From Paraburkholderia sacchari (GTDB taxonomy: Bacteria; Pseudomonadota; Gammaproteobacteria; Burkholderiales; Burkholderiaceae), in assembly GCF_000785435.2 (NCBI RefSeq), contig NZ_JTDB02000003.1:248001-312000 (forward strand): a stretch of DNA of 64,000 bases, in the 5' to 3' direction. How positions within the stretch are numbered: position 1 is the first letter of the stretch; each line of letters starts with the position of its first letter. Positions 17,365-27,184 of this stretch are shown here, piece by piece. Made by a program: the position numbers and the translations under genes. The notes beneath the pieces are model-generated. The model made no database searches. It worked only from the letters and a program-made list of their open reading frames with translations, and was not told the origin of the DNA.

Positions 17365-18126
17365 TTACTTGAGCTGAGACAGCTTGCTCTGCGCCGTCTG
17401 TGCCACCTCAGAGCCGCTGTACTGCGAAACGATCTGCTCGAGCGTGCGCTTGGCCGCAGCCTTTTGCCCCTGCTCGATCTGATTGTTCGCAATCGCCAGC
17501 AGCGCATCAGGTGCGCGCGGATGTTGCGGATAGTTCTTGACCACGTTCTGCCACGTCGCGGTCGACCCCTTGTAGTCCTTCAGCGCGTAGAGCGCGTTGC
17601 CGAGCCAGTATTGTGCGGTCGGCTGGTAGGGGCTTTGCGGATACTTCGAGATGAAGCTGCGGAACGCCGATGCAGCCTGCTTGAAGTCGCCGCTGCGAAA
17701 CTGCTGCGAAGCGGCGTTGAACGCTTCCGTCTCACCGGGTTGAACGGTGCCCTGCTGGCCATCCACGGTTTGCTGCTGCGGCTCGAACTTCTTCAGACGC
17801 GTATCCAGGTCCGTGTAGTAGTCCTTCTGTTGCTTCTGCAGGGTCGCCAGCTGGTTCGCCATGTCCTCGTTCTGTCCGCGCAACGTCGCGACCTGCTGGT
17901 TGAGCTGGTCGAGGTGGTTGGACTGATCGAGGATCGTGCGCTGGGCAGCGGACAGCTGGCTAGACAGATTGTCCGTCTTCGCGCGCAGATCGAGAATCGC
18001 CTGGCGCGCCTGATCGTCATCGAAGAGACCCGCATGAGCCGGCAGCGACGCGAAGGCGCTTCCGGCTACGCAGGCGGCTGCGGCTACCCGCAGCAGGGAG
18101 AAACGGTGCGACATACGCCCCTTCAT
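17365..18126 (-). CDS. cpoB: Cell division coordinator CpoB (YbgF)
   Basis: 253 residues. Signal peptide (VAAAACVAGSAFASLPAHA), a coiled coil (about 35-120; LSSQLSAAQRTILDQSNHLD, Gln/Leu-rich heptads) and three C-terminal TPR repeats (AFRSFISKYPQSPYQPTAQYWLG and similar). Periplasmic; couples peptidoglycan synthesis with Tol-driven outer-membrane constriction by binding TolA. Last protein gene of the Tol-Pal operon, 11 nt after pal. Confidence 0.95.
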   Translation of the reverse strand: MKGRMSHRFSLLRVAAAACVAGSAFASLPAHAGLFDDDQARQAILDLRAKTDNLSSQLSAAQRTILDQSNHLDQLNQQVATLRGQNEDMANQLATLQKQQKDYYTDLDTRLKKFEPQQQTVDGQQGTVQPGETEAFNAASQQFRSGDFKQAASAFRSFISKYPQSPYQPTAQYWLGNALYALKDYKGSTATWQNVVKNYPQHPRAPDALLAIANNQIEQGQKAAAKRTLEQIVSQYSGSEVAQTAQSKLSQLK

Positions 18127-18137
18127 CCAATACTCAC

Positions 18138-18644
18138 TTACTGTTGGTACACGAGGTCAGCACGGCGGTTCTGCGACCACGATGCTTCGTCGTGGCCTGC
18201 CGCGACCGGCTTTTCCTTGCCGAGGCTCACAGCTTCCATTTGCGAGTCGCCCACGCCGTCGAGCGCGAGGACGCGGCGGACCGCTTCAGCACGCTTTTGG
18301 CCCAGCGCCAGGTTGTACTCGCTCGAGCCGCGCTCGTCGGTGTTGCCCTGGATCAGGACGTGACGCTGCGGATGCGTCTTCAGGTACTGAGCGTGAGTTT
18401 GCAGCAGCGACTGGTAGTCGTCCTTGACGCTGTAGCTGTCGAAGTCGAAGTACACGCTGCGCTTGGCGAGCGGGCTGTTCGGGTTGTTCAGCTCGTCGAC
18501 GTTCACCTGGGCAACGGCGTTCGGGTTCGGCTGGGTGTTCATTGCGCCGGCGTTTTCGTTGTCGGTCTTGACGCCCGACTTACATGCGGCCAGTGCACCG
18601 ACCATCATGACTGCCAGGGCCAGGCGGACTTTATTCGACTTCAT
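18138..18644 (-). CDS. pal: Peptidoglycan-associated lipoprotein Pal
   Basis: 168 residues. Lipobox LAAC with Cys21 as lipidation site, a short linker, then an OmpA-like peptidoglycan-binding domain (about 60-165) with VYFDFDSYSVKDDYQ, the HVLIQGNTDERGSSEYNLAL motif and the conserved Arg of RAEAVRRVL. Outer-membrane anchored; binds TolB and diaminopimelate. Preceded by an AGGAGAGA ribosome binding site and 18 nt after tolB. Confidence 0.98.
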   Translation of the reverse strand: MKSNKVRLALAVMMVGALAACKSGVKTDNENAGAMNTQPNPNAVAQVNVDELNNPNSPLAKRSVYFDFDSYSVKDDYQSLLQTHAQYLKTHPQRHVLIQGNTDERGSSEYNLALGQKRAEAVRRVLALDGVGDSQMEAVSLGKEKPVAAGHDEASWSQNRRADLVYQQ

Positions 18645-18662
18645 TATTTCTCTCCTGAAGTG

Positions 18663-19955
18663 TTATTGCATAAAAGGACCCCAGGACGGCTCGCGTACGA
18701 CGCCGCCCTGAACGGACAGAACTTGCCGCGTCCGACCATCGGTCGATACAGCAGCCAGCACGCCACGGCCGTTCACCTGAGTGGCGTAAAGAATGTACTG
18801 ACCGTTCGCCGCGAAGCTTGGCGATTCGTCATGTGTCGTGTCGGTGAGCGCCGTGGCGACACCGGACTGCAGATCTTGAATGTACAACTTAAATCCGCCG
18901 CCCGTGCGCGAGATGTACGCAAGTTCCTTGCCGTCCGGACTGACCTTCGGGCTCGTGTTGTAGTTGCCGGTGAACGTCACGCGTTGTGCTGCACCCGCGC
19001 TTTCGCCCTGGGCCGGCATCTTGTAGATCTGCGGCTGGCCGCCGCGGTCGCTCGTGAAGTAAATCCAGCGTCCGTCAGGAGAGAAGGTGGGTTCGGTGTC
19101 GATCGTCGTGCCTTGCGTGAGGCGGCGCAGACCCGAGCCGTCGGCGTTGACGGCGAAGATTTGCGTGTTGCCCGTGCGCGACAGCGCGACGGCGAGCGTG
19201 CGGCCGTCCGGCGACCAGGCCGGCGCCGAGTTGTTGCCCTTCTGGTCGGAGACCATGACGCGCCGCCCCGTGGGCAGGTCATGCACGTAGACGATGGGCT
19301 TCTTCTTTTCGAAAGAAACGTAGGCCACCTTGGTGCCGTCAGGCGACCAGGCCGGCGAAATGATGGGCTCGGGGCTCGAAAGCGCGATGTGCGCGTCTTG
19401 TCCGTCGGAGTCCGAAATCTGCAGCTGGTAGCGGTTGCCCGTCTTGATCACATAAGACAGGCGCGTGGCGAACACACCGCGGTCGCCGAACAGCTTCTGA
19501 TAGATGTAGTCCGCAACCTTGTGCGCGCTCATGCGCAGGCCGCTGGGCGGGCTTTGCAGCACGAGGCCGCCGAGGCTGTCGCCCTTCACCGTGTCATACA
19601 GCTTGAAGCGTACTTCGTACTGGCCGTTGGGGAGCTTGTTGACGCTGCCCGCCACGAACGCATTGGCGCCCTTGGCTTTCCAGCTGCCGAGGTCGACCGA
19701 GTCGCTTTCCGCGACCGGCGCGCTGCCTGCGTCGATGTTGGTGAATTTGCCGCTGCGAGCGAGGTCGGCGCGCACGATGGCGGCGACTTGCTGCGGCGAG
19801 TTCGCTTCGCCGGCGAAATTTGCCGTGGCGATGGGGAACTGGGTGGAGCCCACGCCGGTGACGAGGACGTTGAGTTGTGCGTTCGCTGCGCCGCCGACTG
19901 CAATCAGGCAAGACGCGACGAGAGTTCGCAGGCCAAGCTTCGTCATCAAACTCAT
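18663..19955 (-). CDS. tolB: Tol-Pal system translocation protein TolB
   Basis: 430 residues from the ATG at 19955, the usual length; the frame is open further but the signal peptide starts here ([16 protein letters not shown]). An N-terminal domain (about 25-165) precedes a six-bladed propeller with repeated [47 protein letters not shown] and [15 protein letters not shown] blades. Periplasmic; binds Pal and TolA. Encoded between tolA and pal as usual. Confidence 0.97.
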   Translation of the reverse strand: MSLMTKLGLRTLVASCLIAVGGAANAQLNVLVTGVGSTQFPIATANFAGEANSPQQVAAIVRADLARSGKFTNIDAGSAPVAESDSVDLGSWKAKGANAFVAGSVNKLPNGQYEVRFKLYDTVKGDSLGGLVLQSPPSGLRMSAHKVADYIYQKLFGDRGVFATRLSYVIKTGNRYQLQISDSDGQDAHIALSSPEPIISPAWSPDGTKVAYVSFEKKKPIVYVHDLPTGRRVMVSDQKGNNSAPAWSPDGRTLAVALSRTGNTQIFAVNADGSGLRRLTQGTTIDTEPTFSPDGRWIYFTSDRGGQPQIYKMPAQGESAGAAQRVTFTGNYNTSPKVSPDGKELAYISRTGGGFKLYIQDLQSGVATALTDTTHDESPSFAANGQYILYATQVNGRGVLAAVSTDGRTRQVLSVQGGVVREPSWGPFMQ

Positions 19956-20080
19956 GCTGTGCTGTTTCCTGAAAAAGCGATTTTTGTCACACCGTGCAAC
20001 AGCAGACTGACCGGGAAACATTCGAATCGTTCCTTGATCTGCTGCCGTGCGACGGCTTCCCTGTGCCCCGATGGGCGCCC

Positions 20081-21076
20081 TTAACTTGCCGGGCGCAAGG
20101 TAATTTTAAAGTTCGACGGCGTTTTGCCATCCGTGTCGACCGGCATGGGATCCGAGCGCTGGACGGCGCGCAACGCGGCGTCGTCCCACTGCGAATTGCC
20201 GCTGCTGCGCGAGATGGTGGCCGAAAGCAACGTGCCGCTTGGCGAGCAGTGCACCGCAATTTCGGTTTCCAGGCCCGCCGTCTCGCCGGCCCAGATGATG
20301 TTCGGTCGCACGCGACGCCGCACCTTGTCCGCGTAGCCCGGCGAAGCCGCGTTGCCGCCCGAGCCGCTGCCGGTGCCGCTCTTCGCGAGACCGTTGCCGC
20401 TCGTGCCCGTGCCGCCGCCCATCGAGCCTTGCATTTGCGCGATGCGCGCGCGCCGCTCGGCGTCGAGCTTCTTCGCCTGGGCGTCGGCTTGCGCCTTGGC
20501 CTTGGCGGCCTTTTCGGCGTCGGCCTTCTTCTGCGCGTCGAGCTTCGCCTGCTTTTGCGCTTCTTCCTGCGCCTGCTTCTTCTGCGCTTCCTGCTGCTTG
20601 AGCTTTTCGGCGGTTGCGGCTTGCTGCTGCTCCTGCTGCTGTTGCTTGAGCTTCGCCTGCTTCTGCTGCAGGGCGAGCTGCGCTGCCTGTTGGGCCGCGA
20701 GTTGCTGCTGACGCTTTGCCTCGGCTTCCTGCTGCGCCTTCAGACGCTGCTGTTCGGCCAGTTGCGCTTCGCGCGCCGCCTCTTGCTGCTGCTTACGCTT
20801 TAACTGTTGCAGCGCGATGTCGGCTTCCTCCGTTTGCGGCGGAGGCGGGGCAGGGGCGACCGGCGCGGGCGGCGGTACAGGCCGTGGCGTCGACAGATCG
20901 GGCACCTCGGTCCAGAGCTCAGCCTCCTCACCCGCCGGCGTGCTGTTCTGCCAGCGGATGCCGTGGTAGAGGAACAAACCGAGCAGCACGTGCATGACCA
21001 CGGCGAGCGCGAGCGCACGTCCGGTGCCCCGCTCGCGCGGGGGCTGCAGCGGATACGTATCTTTGTTCCGGATCAT
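20081..21076 (-). CDS. tolA: Cell envelope integrity protein TolA
   Basis: 331 residues. One N-terminal membrane helix ([19 protein letters not shown], about 22-40), a Pro-rich stretch ([17 protein letters not shown]), a long Gln/Ala/Lys helical domain II (about 85-215) and a C-terminal TonB-like domain III ([28 protein letters not shown] [15 protein letters not shown]). It spans the periplasm and is energised by TolQR. Its ATG overlaps the tolR TGA as ATGA. Confidence 0.96.
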   Translation of the reverse strand: MIRNKDTYPLQPPRERGTGRALALAVVMHVLLGLFLYHGIRWQNSTPAGEEAELWTEVPDLSTPRPVPPPAPVAPAPPPPQTEEADIALQQLKRKQQQEAAREAQLAEQQRLKAQQEAEAKRQQQLAAQQAAQLALQQKQAKLKQQQQEQQQAATAEKLKQQEAQKKQAQEEAQKQAKLDAQKKADAEKAAKAKAQADAQAKKLDAERRARIAQMQGSMGGGTGTSGNGLAKSGTGSGSGGNAASPGYADKVRRRVRPNIIWAGETAGLETEIAVHCSPSGTLLSATISRSSGNSQWDDAALRAVQRSDPMPVDTDGKTPSNFKITLRPAS

Positions 21077-21519
21077 TGCGATTTGACGAGCAGTCCGACA
21101 CGTTTGACGCCGTGCGACTTCAGGTCGGACATCACGTTCATCACCGTCTCATACTTGACGGACTTGTCGGCTGCGATCACGACGGGCTGGTCCGGATGGC
21201 TCTGCTCGCGCTCCATGACGAAGCCGTTGAGGTCGGCGCGCGACATGTTTTGCTGCTGCGTCGCGCCGGAATCATCCTTGTAGCGCACGCTCAGATTGCC
21301 GTCGGGGCGAATATTGACCACGACGGGCGGCGTCTGCTGCTGCTGGCTTGCGCCGCCAACAGTGGGCAGATTGACGATGGACGGCGCGACCAGCGGCGCC
21401 GTCACCATGAAAATCACGAGCAGCACCAGCATCACGTCGATATACGGCACGACGTTGATGTCGGCCATCGCGCGGCGCGAGCGGCTGCCTCGCATGCTCG
21501 AACGGACTGAGCCTCCCAT
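21073..21519 (-). CDS. tolR: Tol-Pal system protein TolR
   Basis: 148 residues. Single membrane helix with the essential Asp (NVVPYIDVMLVLLVIFMVTA, Asp near 28), then a periplasmic ExbD/TolR domain ending in KSHGVKRVGLLVKS. Works with TolQ as a proton-driven motor. It follows tolQ by 27 nt and overlaps tolA by 4 nt. Confidence 0.97.
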   Translation of the reverse strand: MGGSVRSSMRGSRSRRAMADINVVPYIDVMLVLLVIFMVTAPLVAPSIVNLPTVGGASQQQQTPPVVVNIRPDGNLSVRYKDDSGATQQQNMSRADLNGFVMEREQSHPDQPVVIAADKSVKYETVMNVMSDLKSHGVKRVGLLVKSQ

Positions 21520-21546
21520 CTTCGACTCCTTGCTAGCTGGTGAAGA

Positions 21547-22224
21547 TTAGTGGGCCTGACGTTGCAGGATGTTCGAAAATTCTTCGATGAACGTTTCGAA
21601 GCGGATCGCGAGGCGGTCAATGTCGTGCGCGTAGCTGTTGTACGCGACCACCGCCGGGATGGCGGCGAACAGACCGATCGCGGTAGCCGTCAGCGCTTCG
21701 GCAATGCCGGGCGCGACGTTCGCGAGCGTGGCCTGCTGCACGTTCGCGAGGCCGCGAAACGCGTTCATGATCCCCCAGACCGTGCCGAACAGACCAATGT
21801 ACGGGCTTACCGAGCCCACCGACGCGAGGAACGAGAGGTTGGCCTCGAGCGCGTCCATTTCGCGCTGGAAGGCCGCGCGCATGGCGCGGCGCGCGCCGTC
21901 GAGCACGAGGCTCGGGTCGTTCAGGCGCTTCTCCTTGGCCTTGAGGAATTCCCGCATGCCAGACTCGAAGATACGCTCAAGCGCGCCGATCGTGTGACGG
22001 TTGTTGGCCGCGCTCTGGTAGAGCGCCTGCAGGTCGCCGCCCGACCAGAAGTCGCGCTCGAATCGCTCGGTCTGCGTGCGCGCGCGACGGATGGCAAACC
22101 ACTTGCGGAAGATGAAGGTCCAGGAAATCAGGGACAGCAACAGGAGCAGTCCCATCACCGCCTGTGCCAGTACGCTCGCATTAAGAACGAGAGAAAGGAT
22201 CGACAGATCTTGTGTAGTGTTCAT
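21547..22224 (-). CDS. tolQ: Tol-Pal system protein TolQ (MotA/ExbB family)
   Basis: 225 residues with three membrane helices: LLLLLSLISWTFIFRKWFAI (about 25-45), SVGSVSPYIGLFGTVWGIMNAF and ATAIGLFAAIPAVVAYN. The family signature LFGTVWGIMNAF and the Thr/Pro positions of the channel are present. Inner-membrane stator-like subunit using the proton gradient. Second gene of the operon after ybgC, from which it is separated by 154 nt. Confidence 0.97.
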   Translation of the reverse strand: MNTTQDLSILSLVLNASVLAQAVMGLLLLLSLISWTFIFRKWFAIRRARTQTERFERDFWSGGDLQALYQSAANNRHTIGALERIFESGMREFLKAKEKRLNDPSLVLDGARRAMRAAFQREMDALEANLSFLASVGSVSPYIGLFGTVWGIMNAFRGLANVQQATLANVAPGIAEALTATAIGLFAAIPAVVAYNSYAHDIDRLAIRFETFIEEFSNILQRQAH

Positions 22225-22378
22225 AGAGGTTCTTGATTACGTCCCGGAAGGGGCGAGCGGCTGCAAGGCAACGCGAATCTGTCCGAAGGTCAATGGAAAG
22301 ACGCAGCACCTTCGCATCCGAACCCAGTCTGGTCTTGTCTCGACCGACGCGAGTTCACTGGCGTCGTATCAACGGCAA

Positions 22379-22864
22379 TTACTGCGGTGCCGTTGACACG
22401 GCCGGCAAGACTTTCTTCATACCACGCTCCAAAGCTTCAAAAACGTGGTCAGGAATGGGTGCAGGGCGCATTTCTGCACCATTCACGCAGGCAACGCGAA
22501 TCTTTCCGCTGACTAACAACGTGTCGCCGCGCCACGCCGTCTGCATGAAATCAACCGATACGCGGCCCAGTTTGGCAATTCGGGTCACGATCGTCACGGC
22601 GTCGTCGAGGCGGGCGGGCGACTTGTAGTCGAGCGTGGTGTTGCACACGACAAACAGCTCACCGGATTCCTCGGCGAGCTTGCGCTGGTCGACGCCGCAC
22701 GCGCGCAGCCATTCGGTGCGCGCGCGTTCGAAGAACTTCAGATAGTTCGCGTAAAACACGATGCCGCCGGCGTCGGTGTCTTCGTAATAGACGCGTACCG
22801 GCCAGGTAAAACCGGCTGCGGCCTGTGATGGGGTCGCATCCGGAGTGCGGGTAGATCTTTCCAT
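22379..22864 (-). CDS. ybgC: Acyl-CoA thioesterase YbgC (hot-dog fold)
   Basis: 161 residues from the ATG at 22864. Hot-dog thioesterase with catalytic Asp in VYYEDTDAGGIVFYANYLKF and the helix FERARTEWLR; the C-terminus has the usual GMKKV stretch. Family members hydrolyse short or long acyl-CoA/ACP thioesters and interact with ACP and phospholipid enzymes. First gene of the Tol-Pal cluster, its standard place. Confidence 0.95.
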   Translation of the reverse strand: MERSTRTPDATPSQAAAGFTWPVRVYYEDTDAGGIVFYANYLKFFERARTEWLRACGVDQRKLAEESGELFVVCNTTLDYKSPARLDDAVTIVTRIAKLGRVSVDFMQTAWRGDTLLVSGKIRVACVNGAEMRPAPIPDHVFEALERGMKKVLPAVSTAPQ

Positions 22865-22936
22865 GCCGCGCATTCTACCGGAACGCGCTGCGCTCACGCC
22901 GTTCATACGACTGATGGCGGAGGGCAAACGCCGGGT

Positions 22937-23683
22937 TCAGCCGCGATGGACGCTGAGGCCGGCAAAGGCCTGCGCGACCGGCATCAATTCCATCGTATTG
23001 ATGTTCACATGCGCGGGGCGCGACGTGATCCAGTAGATGGAGTCGGCGACGTCCTCGGGGGTGAGCGGCTGAACATCCTTATAGACATTGGCCGCCCTGG
23101 AGTCGTCGCCGCGATAGCGCACGTTGGAGAACTCAGTGCCTCCGCACAGACCCGGCTCGATATTCGTCACGCGCAGCGCGGTTCCCGAGAGGTCCGCGCG
23201 CAGATTGAGGCTGAATTGGCGCACGAACGCCTTGGTTGCACCATAGACATTGCCGCCCGCATAGGGCCAGTTCCCCGCCGACGAACCCAGATTGACGACG
23301 TGCCCGCGGTTGCGCGCGATCATGCCCGGCAGGAAGGCGTGGGTGACCCGCACGAGACCGGTGCAATTGGTGTCGATCATGGTTTCCCAGTCGTCGAGAT
23401 CGGCTTTGTGTGCAGGGTCTACGCCCAGCGCGAGGCCGGCGTTGTTGATCAGCACGTCGACCTCGGCGAATTCGGGCGGCAGCGCGGCGGGTGCGGCCTC
23501 GACGGCGGCGCGATCGCGCACGTCGAGTTCGAGCGGCAGGAGGGCGTTGCCCAGTTCCGTGGCGAGGGCGTCGAGTCGGTCCTTGCGGCGCGCCGTGGCG
23601 ACGACGCGGTGCCCGCCCTTGACGAAGGCTCGGGCGATGGCGGCGCCGAATCCCGCGGATGCGCCGGTGACGAAGACGATCAT
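22937..23683 (-). CDS. ydfG: NADP-dependent SDR oxidoreductase, YdfG-like
   Basis: 248 residues from the ATG at 23683. Short-chain dehydrogenase motifs: VTGASAGFGAAIARAF (5-20), NNAG, and catalytic Ser/Tyr/Lys in LGSSAGNWPYAGGNVYGATK. The sequence style (IVFVTGASAGFG, LTPEDVADSIYWI, HVNINTMELMPV) is that of YdfG, an NADP-dependent 3-hydroxy acid/serine dehydrogenase that also reduces malonic semialdehyde. It lies 72 nt upstream of ybgC on the same strand and may be read into the Tol cluster. Confidence 0.88.
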   Translation of the reverse strand: MIVFVTGASAGFGAAIARAFVKGGHRVVATARRKDRLDALATELGNALLPLELDVRDRAAVEAAPAALPPEFAEVDVLINNAGLALGVDPAHKADLDDWETMIDTNCTGLVRVTHAFLPGMIARNRGHVVNLGSSAGNWPYAGGNVYGATKAFVRQFSLNLRADLSGTALRVTNIEPGLCGGTEFSNVRYRGDDSRAANVYKDVQPLTPEDVADSIYWITSRPAHVNINTMELMPVAQAFAGLSVHRG

Positions 23684-24242
23684 GGTTGCTCCCTGGTCAG
23701 TGGAACGCGAAGAAAGGGGAGAGCCTACTTGTAATGCGGCGCTGCGGCAAGGAAGCATCAGGACCGGGGCGAGCCGGGCGGCGGCGGCGGGGAGGGAGGG
23801 CGCGTGCAGGCCCGTCGGGCGTGGCGGGCGGCGCGCGCCTGGCGCCTGCCAGGTTGCCTATTCCGGTCGCATCCAATACACTAACGCGCTCAATCCCTGC
23901 GTGACTGGCGATAGGGTTCCCGAATGGCAACGGCTGTAATAATTGCCCTTCAAGCTGCTTGTGCTGGACGCAGCGTCTGGTGCAGCGCGGCTCAAACGGG
24001 GGCTCAAGGTGGAACGACCCACCGTGAAGCGCAGGGTGCCGTTTTGCCGTTCGCCTGGGCAGCCAGAAATCGTGCGCTTCTTCAAGTGCTGCTGGGCCTT
24101 TACCGGCCGTGGCTGTCCTGCCTCGTGTGTGCGGCACCTTCTTCCGCCACGTCAAGGCTGGCCTCTTCGCCAGCAGCGCCGCGTACCTGCTACGCGTTCC
24201 GCGCGAGACCCGGTCAACCTGAACACACTTAACGGAACCCGT
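23684..24242. other. 559-bp intergenic region with the long glyA leader
   Basis: Divergent region between ydfG and glyA. No supported gene. A moderate -10-like TACACT lies near 23876, so glyA may have an untranslated leader of about 350 nt. The segment 23900-23940 contains a possible hairpin around GGGTTCCC. I do not recognise a known riboswitch; glycine, SAH and cobalamin consensus elements are absent. Confidence 0.4.
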
Positions 24243-25490
24243 ATGTTTGATAGAGCCGAAAGCACCATCGCCAACGTCGATCCCGAACTCTTCAAGGCGA
24301 TCGAACTCGAGAACCGCCGCCAGGAAGAGCACATCGAGCTCATCGCGTCGGAGAACTACACCTCGCCGGCCGTGATGGCCGCGCAGGGTTCGCAGCTCAC
24401 CAACAAGTACGCCGAAGGCTATCCCGGCAAGCGCTACTACGGCGGCTGCGAGTACGTGGACGTCGTCGAGCAGCTCGCGATCGACCGCGTGAAGGAACTG
24501 TTTGGCGCCGAAGCCGCCAACGTCCAGCCGAACTCGGGCTCGCAGGCCAACCAGGGCGTGTTCTTCGCCATGCTCAAGCCCGGCGACACCATCATGGGCA
24601 TGAGCCTCGCGCACGGCGGCCACCTCACGCACGGCTCGCCCGTGAACATGTCGGGCAAGTGGTTCAACGTCGTGAGCTACGGCCTGAACGAGGCCGAAGA
24701 CATCGACTACGATGCCGCCGAAAAGCTCGCCCAGGAACACAAGCCGAAGCTGATCGTGGCGGGCGCCTCCGCGTTCGCGCTGCGCATCGACTTCGAGCGT
24801 CTTTCGAAGATCGCCAAGAGCGTGGGCGCGTATTTCATGGTCGACATGGCGCACTACGCGGGCCTCGTGGCCGCGGGCGTGTACCCGAACCCGGTGCCGT
24901 TCGCCGACTTCGTCACCACCACCACGCACAAGAGTCTGCGCGGCCCGCGCGGCGGCGTGATCTTGATGAAGGCCGAATTCGAGAAGCAGATCAACTCGGC
25001 CATCTTCCCGGGCATCCAGGGCGGCCCGCTCATGCACGTGATCGCGGGCAAGGCCGTGGCGTTCAAGGAAGCGCTCTCGCCGGCGTTCAAGGAATACCAG
25101 CAGCAGGTGGTCGAGAACGCGCGCGTGCTGGCCGAAACACTGGTCAAGCGTGGTCTGCGCATTGTCTCGGGCCGCACGGAAAGCCACGTGATGCTGGTGG
25201 ACCTGCGCGCGAAGAAGATCACCGGCAAGGCCGCCGAGGCCGCGCTGGGCGCCGCGCACATCACGGTGAACAAGAACGCGATCCCGAACGACCCGGAAAA
25301 GCCGTTCGTGACGAGCGGCATCCGTCTGGGCTCGCCCGCGATGACCACGCGCGGCTTTGGCGTGAAGGAAGCCGAGCAGGTGGGCAACCTGCTTGCCGAC
25401 GTGCTGGAGAATCCGGAAGACGCCGCGACGATCGAGCGCGTGAAGGCGCAGGTGGCTGAGCTCACGAAGCGCTTCCCGGTCTATCGCTGA
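24243..25490 (+). CDS. glyA: Serine hydroxymethyltransferase
   Basis: 415 residues, normal length, from the ATG at 24243. PLP enzyme: [14 protein letters not shown] (substrate site), [14 protein letters not shown], and the PLP-binding Lys in [15 protein letters not shown]. It interconverts serine and glycine with tetrahydrofolate, supplying one-carbon units. nrdR follows after 18 nt on the same strand, a conserved pair in this group. Confidence 0.98.
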   Translation: MFDRAESTIANVDPELFKAIELENRRQEEHIELIASENYTSPAVMAAQGSQLTNKYAEGYPGKRYYGGCEYVDVVEQLAIDRVKELFGAEAANVQPNSGSQANQGVFFAMLKPGDTIMGMSLAHGGHLTHGSPVNMSGKWFNVVSYGLNEAEDIDYDAAEKLAQEHKPKLIVAGASAFALRIDFERLSKIAKSVGAYFMVDMAHYAGLVAAGVYPNPVPFADFVTTTTHKSLRGPRGGVILMKAEFEKQINSAIFPGIQGGPLMHVIAGKAVAFKEALSPAFKEYQQQVVENARVLAETLVKRGLRIVSGRTESHVMLVDLRAKKITGKAAEAALGAAHITVNKNAIPNDPEKPFVTSGIRLGSPAMTTRGFGVKEAEQVGNLLADVLENPEDAATIERVKAQVAELTKRFPVYR

Positions 25491-25508
25491 TCCGGAAACC
25501 CACGCATC

Positions 25509-25991
25509 ATGCGCTGCCCCTTCTGCCGGCACGAAGACACGCAAGTGGTTGACTCGCGCGTGTCCGAGGACGGCGCCGCGATCCGGCGCCGCCGCCGCTG
25601 CCCGGCCTGCGACAAGCGTTTCACGACGTACGAGCGGGTCGAGCTGGCGATGCCGGCCGTCGTCAAGAAGGATGGCAGCCGCACGGAATTCGACCGCCGC
25701 AAGATCATGGCGAGCATGCAACTGGCGCTGCGCAAGCGGCCCGTTGCTGCCGACGCGATCGACGCGGCGGTTGCCCGCATCGAGTATCAACTGCTCGGCA
25801 GCGGCGAGCGCGAAGTGCGCAGCGAGCGCCTTGGCGAGCTCGTGATGGCGGAGCTGCGCGAACTCGACACGGTTGCGTTCGTGCGTTTTGCCTCCGTGTA
25901 CCGGCGTTTCGAAGACGTTTCCGAATTCGAGGACGTCATCGAAGAGTTTCGCCGTGCAAGCGGCGCTGCCACGCCGCCCAAGAAGCGCTGA
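25509..25991 (+). CDS. nrdR: Transcriptional repressor NrdR
   Basis: 160 residues. Zinc ribbon with Cys3, Cys6, Cys31 and Cys34 ([29 protein letters not shown]) followed by an ATP-cone domain (about 49-139). It senses ATP/dATP and represses ribonucleotide reductase genes. A run of Arg in the linker RRRRR is normal for the family. It probably shares a transcript with glyA. Confidence 0.98.
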   Translation: MRCPFCRHEDTQVVDSRVSEDGAAIRRRRRCPACDKRFTTYERVELAMPAVVKKDGSRTEFDRRKIMASMQLALRKRPVAADAIDAAVARIEYQLLGSGEREVRSERLGELVMAELRELDTVAFVRFASVYRRFEDVSEFEDVIEEFRRASGAATPPKKR

Positions 25992-26201
25992 GCGCTTGCG
26001 CGCTTCCTCTGAGCGCCCGCGCGATTCATTTGAACGCGTGCGCGTTTTCCTTCCTCGCATTTCCTCTTCTCCCTGCCGTTGCCCGTGACCTTTGCAGTGT
26101 CGCGTGAAGGCGGTGCGCACATAAGCTGGCCGTTCGGCTAATTGTTCCGTTTCTTGTGGTTCCGTAGAGTGAGTGCAATTCCTCGACGATAAGGATTGCA
26201 G

Positions 26202-26738
26202 ATGAAATGCGCCGGCTTCACGCTGATCGAAACCATGGTCGTGATCGTCCTGCTCGCTGTGTGCGCCACGGCAAGCGCGCCCGTGTTCGTATCGTGGCGC
26301 GTGCGCGACCAGGTCGACGCGCGTACGAACGCATTGCTCGGCACGCTTTCCTATGCGCGCAGCGAGGCGATCCGGCGAAAGGTGCGCGTGAGCGTGTGCC
26401 GGATCGACGCCGCCCGGCATTGTCTTGCCGCTGGGAAGAACTGCCCGTCCGGTCGTGCCGATTGGTCGTGCGGCTGGGCCGTGATGGCCGAGCGCGCGGG
26501 TATGTCGTTGCTGCTGCGTGCGCAGCCGGCACTCGACGAGATCGCCGTGGCGTCTGGCCTGACGATGCTCACGTTCACGCCGCCCGCGGGGCAGGCGATC
26601 GGCAGTTTGCGCAACTTCGAGATCGCGCCGCGCGCCGCCGCGCCTTCCATGCGTGGAACCGGATGGCGGCGCTGCATCCGCATGGCGGCGGGCGGGCGTG
26701 CGCGCGTGAGCGACGGGGCATGTGGGGCGGTGTCATGA
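26202..26738 (+). CDS. Type IV minor pilin, FimT/GspH-like pseudopilin
   Basis: 178 residues from the ATG at 26202, which has an AAGGA site 6 nt upstream. Prepilin motif AGFTLIETMVVIVLLAVCA at 4-22 with Gly at -1 and Glu at +5, then a GspH-type domain (YARSEAIRRKVRVSVCR). First gene of a five-gene pilin set. Processed by the prepilin peptidase and placed in the inner membrane before assembly; FimT-like proteins have been linked to DNA uptake. Confidence 0.88.
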   Translation: MKCAGFTLIETMVVIVLLAVCATASAPVFVSWRVRDQVDARTNALLGTLSYARSEAIRRKVRVSVCRIDAARHCLAAGKNCPSGRADWSCGWAVMAERAGMSLLLRAQPALDEIAVASGLTMLTFTPPAGQAIGSLRNFEIAPRAAAPSMRGTGWRRCIRMAAGGRARVSDGACGAVS

Positions 26739-27184
26739 GCGCGCGCAACAGGCGTTTTCGGCGTGGTCCGCGTATCGGGCGCGGTGTGGCTTTGCTCGAA
26801 GTCGCGCTGGCGATGGCGCTTATGTCGATGTGCGGACTAGGCCTGCTTGGCGCGCAACTCGGTCTTGCGCGGCATGCGCTGGCCTCTGCGGCGCGAGCGC
26901 GTGCCGCATTCATCGCCGATGCGATCGCCGAGGCCTCGCTGGAAACAGCCACTGCGCCTCGCGATCAGTGGAAGGCGCGTGCTGCCGTCGTCGTGCCCGA
27001 GGGGCGCGCAACCGTGTCTGGGACGGCGGCCACAGCCTCGCTCGTGGCGCTGACATGGGCCGACTTGCACGATGAGGCCGCGCCTCGCACACAGCCGTCC
27101 GCCGATGGGTGCGAAAACGCCCAATCCAGTGGCGCCGATATGGCACGCGGGCGAGCCTGTATCGCGCTCGCGTTCGTCCAATGA
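26735..27184 (+). CDS. Type IV minor pilin, PilV-like
   Basis: 149 residues. ATG overlaps the previous TGA (ATGA). Prepilin-like N-terminus GRGVALLEVALAMALMSMCGLG with Gly before VALLE; Glu at +5 is kept. The remainder (AARARAAFIADAIAEASLE, and two Cys near the end) fits PilV, but divergence is high, so the assignment rests largely on position between FimT- and PilW-like genes. Confidence 0.75.
   Translation: MSARNRRFRRGPRIGRGVALLEVALAMALMSMCGLGLLGAQLGLARHALASAARARAAFIADAIAEASLETATAPRDQWKARAAVVVPEGRATVSGTAATASLVALTWADLHDEAAPRTQPSADGCENAQSSGADMARGRACIALAFVQ

Noticed and set aside
18144..20084. 646-codon plus-strand frame over pal and tolB
   Set aside because: Antisense shadow with Arg/Val/Leu bias and no recognisable domain; the Tol-Pal genes are certain on the minus strand.
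23880..24242. Glycine or SAH riboswitch before glyA
   Set aside because: The conserved core sequences of these classes are not visible.
23697..26420. 907-codon open frame on the minus strand across glyA and nrdR
   Set aside because: His/Arg/Ala-rich antisense shadow of glyA and nrdR, whose motifs are unambiguous on the plus strand.
26207..27184. 325-codon frame covering two pilin genes
   Set aside because: Its first half is out of frame with the FimT-like protein and Arg-rich; only the part from 26735 is coding.
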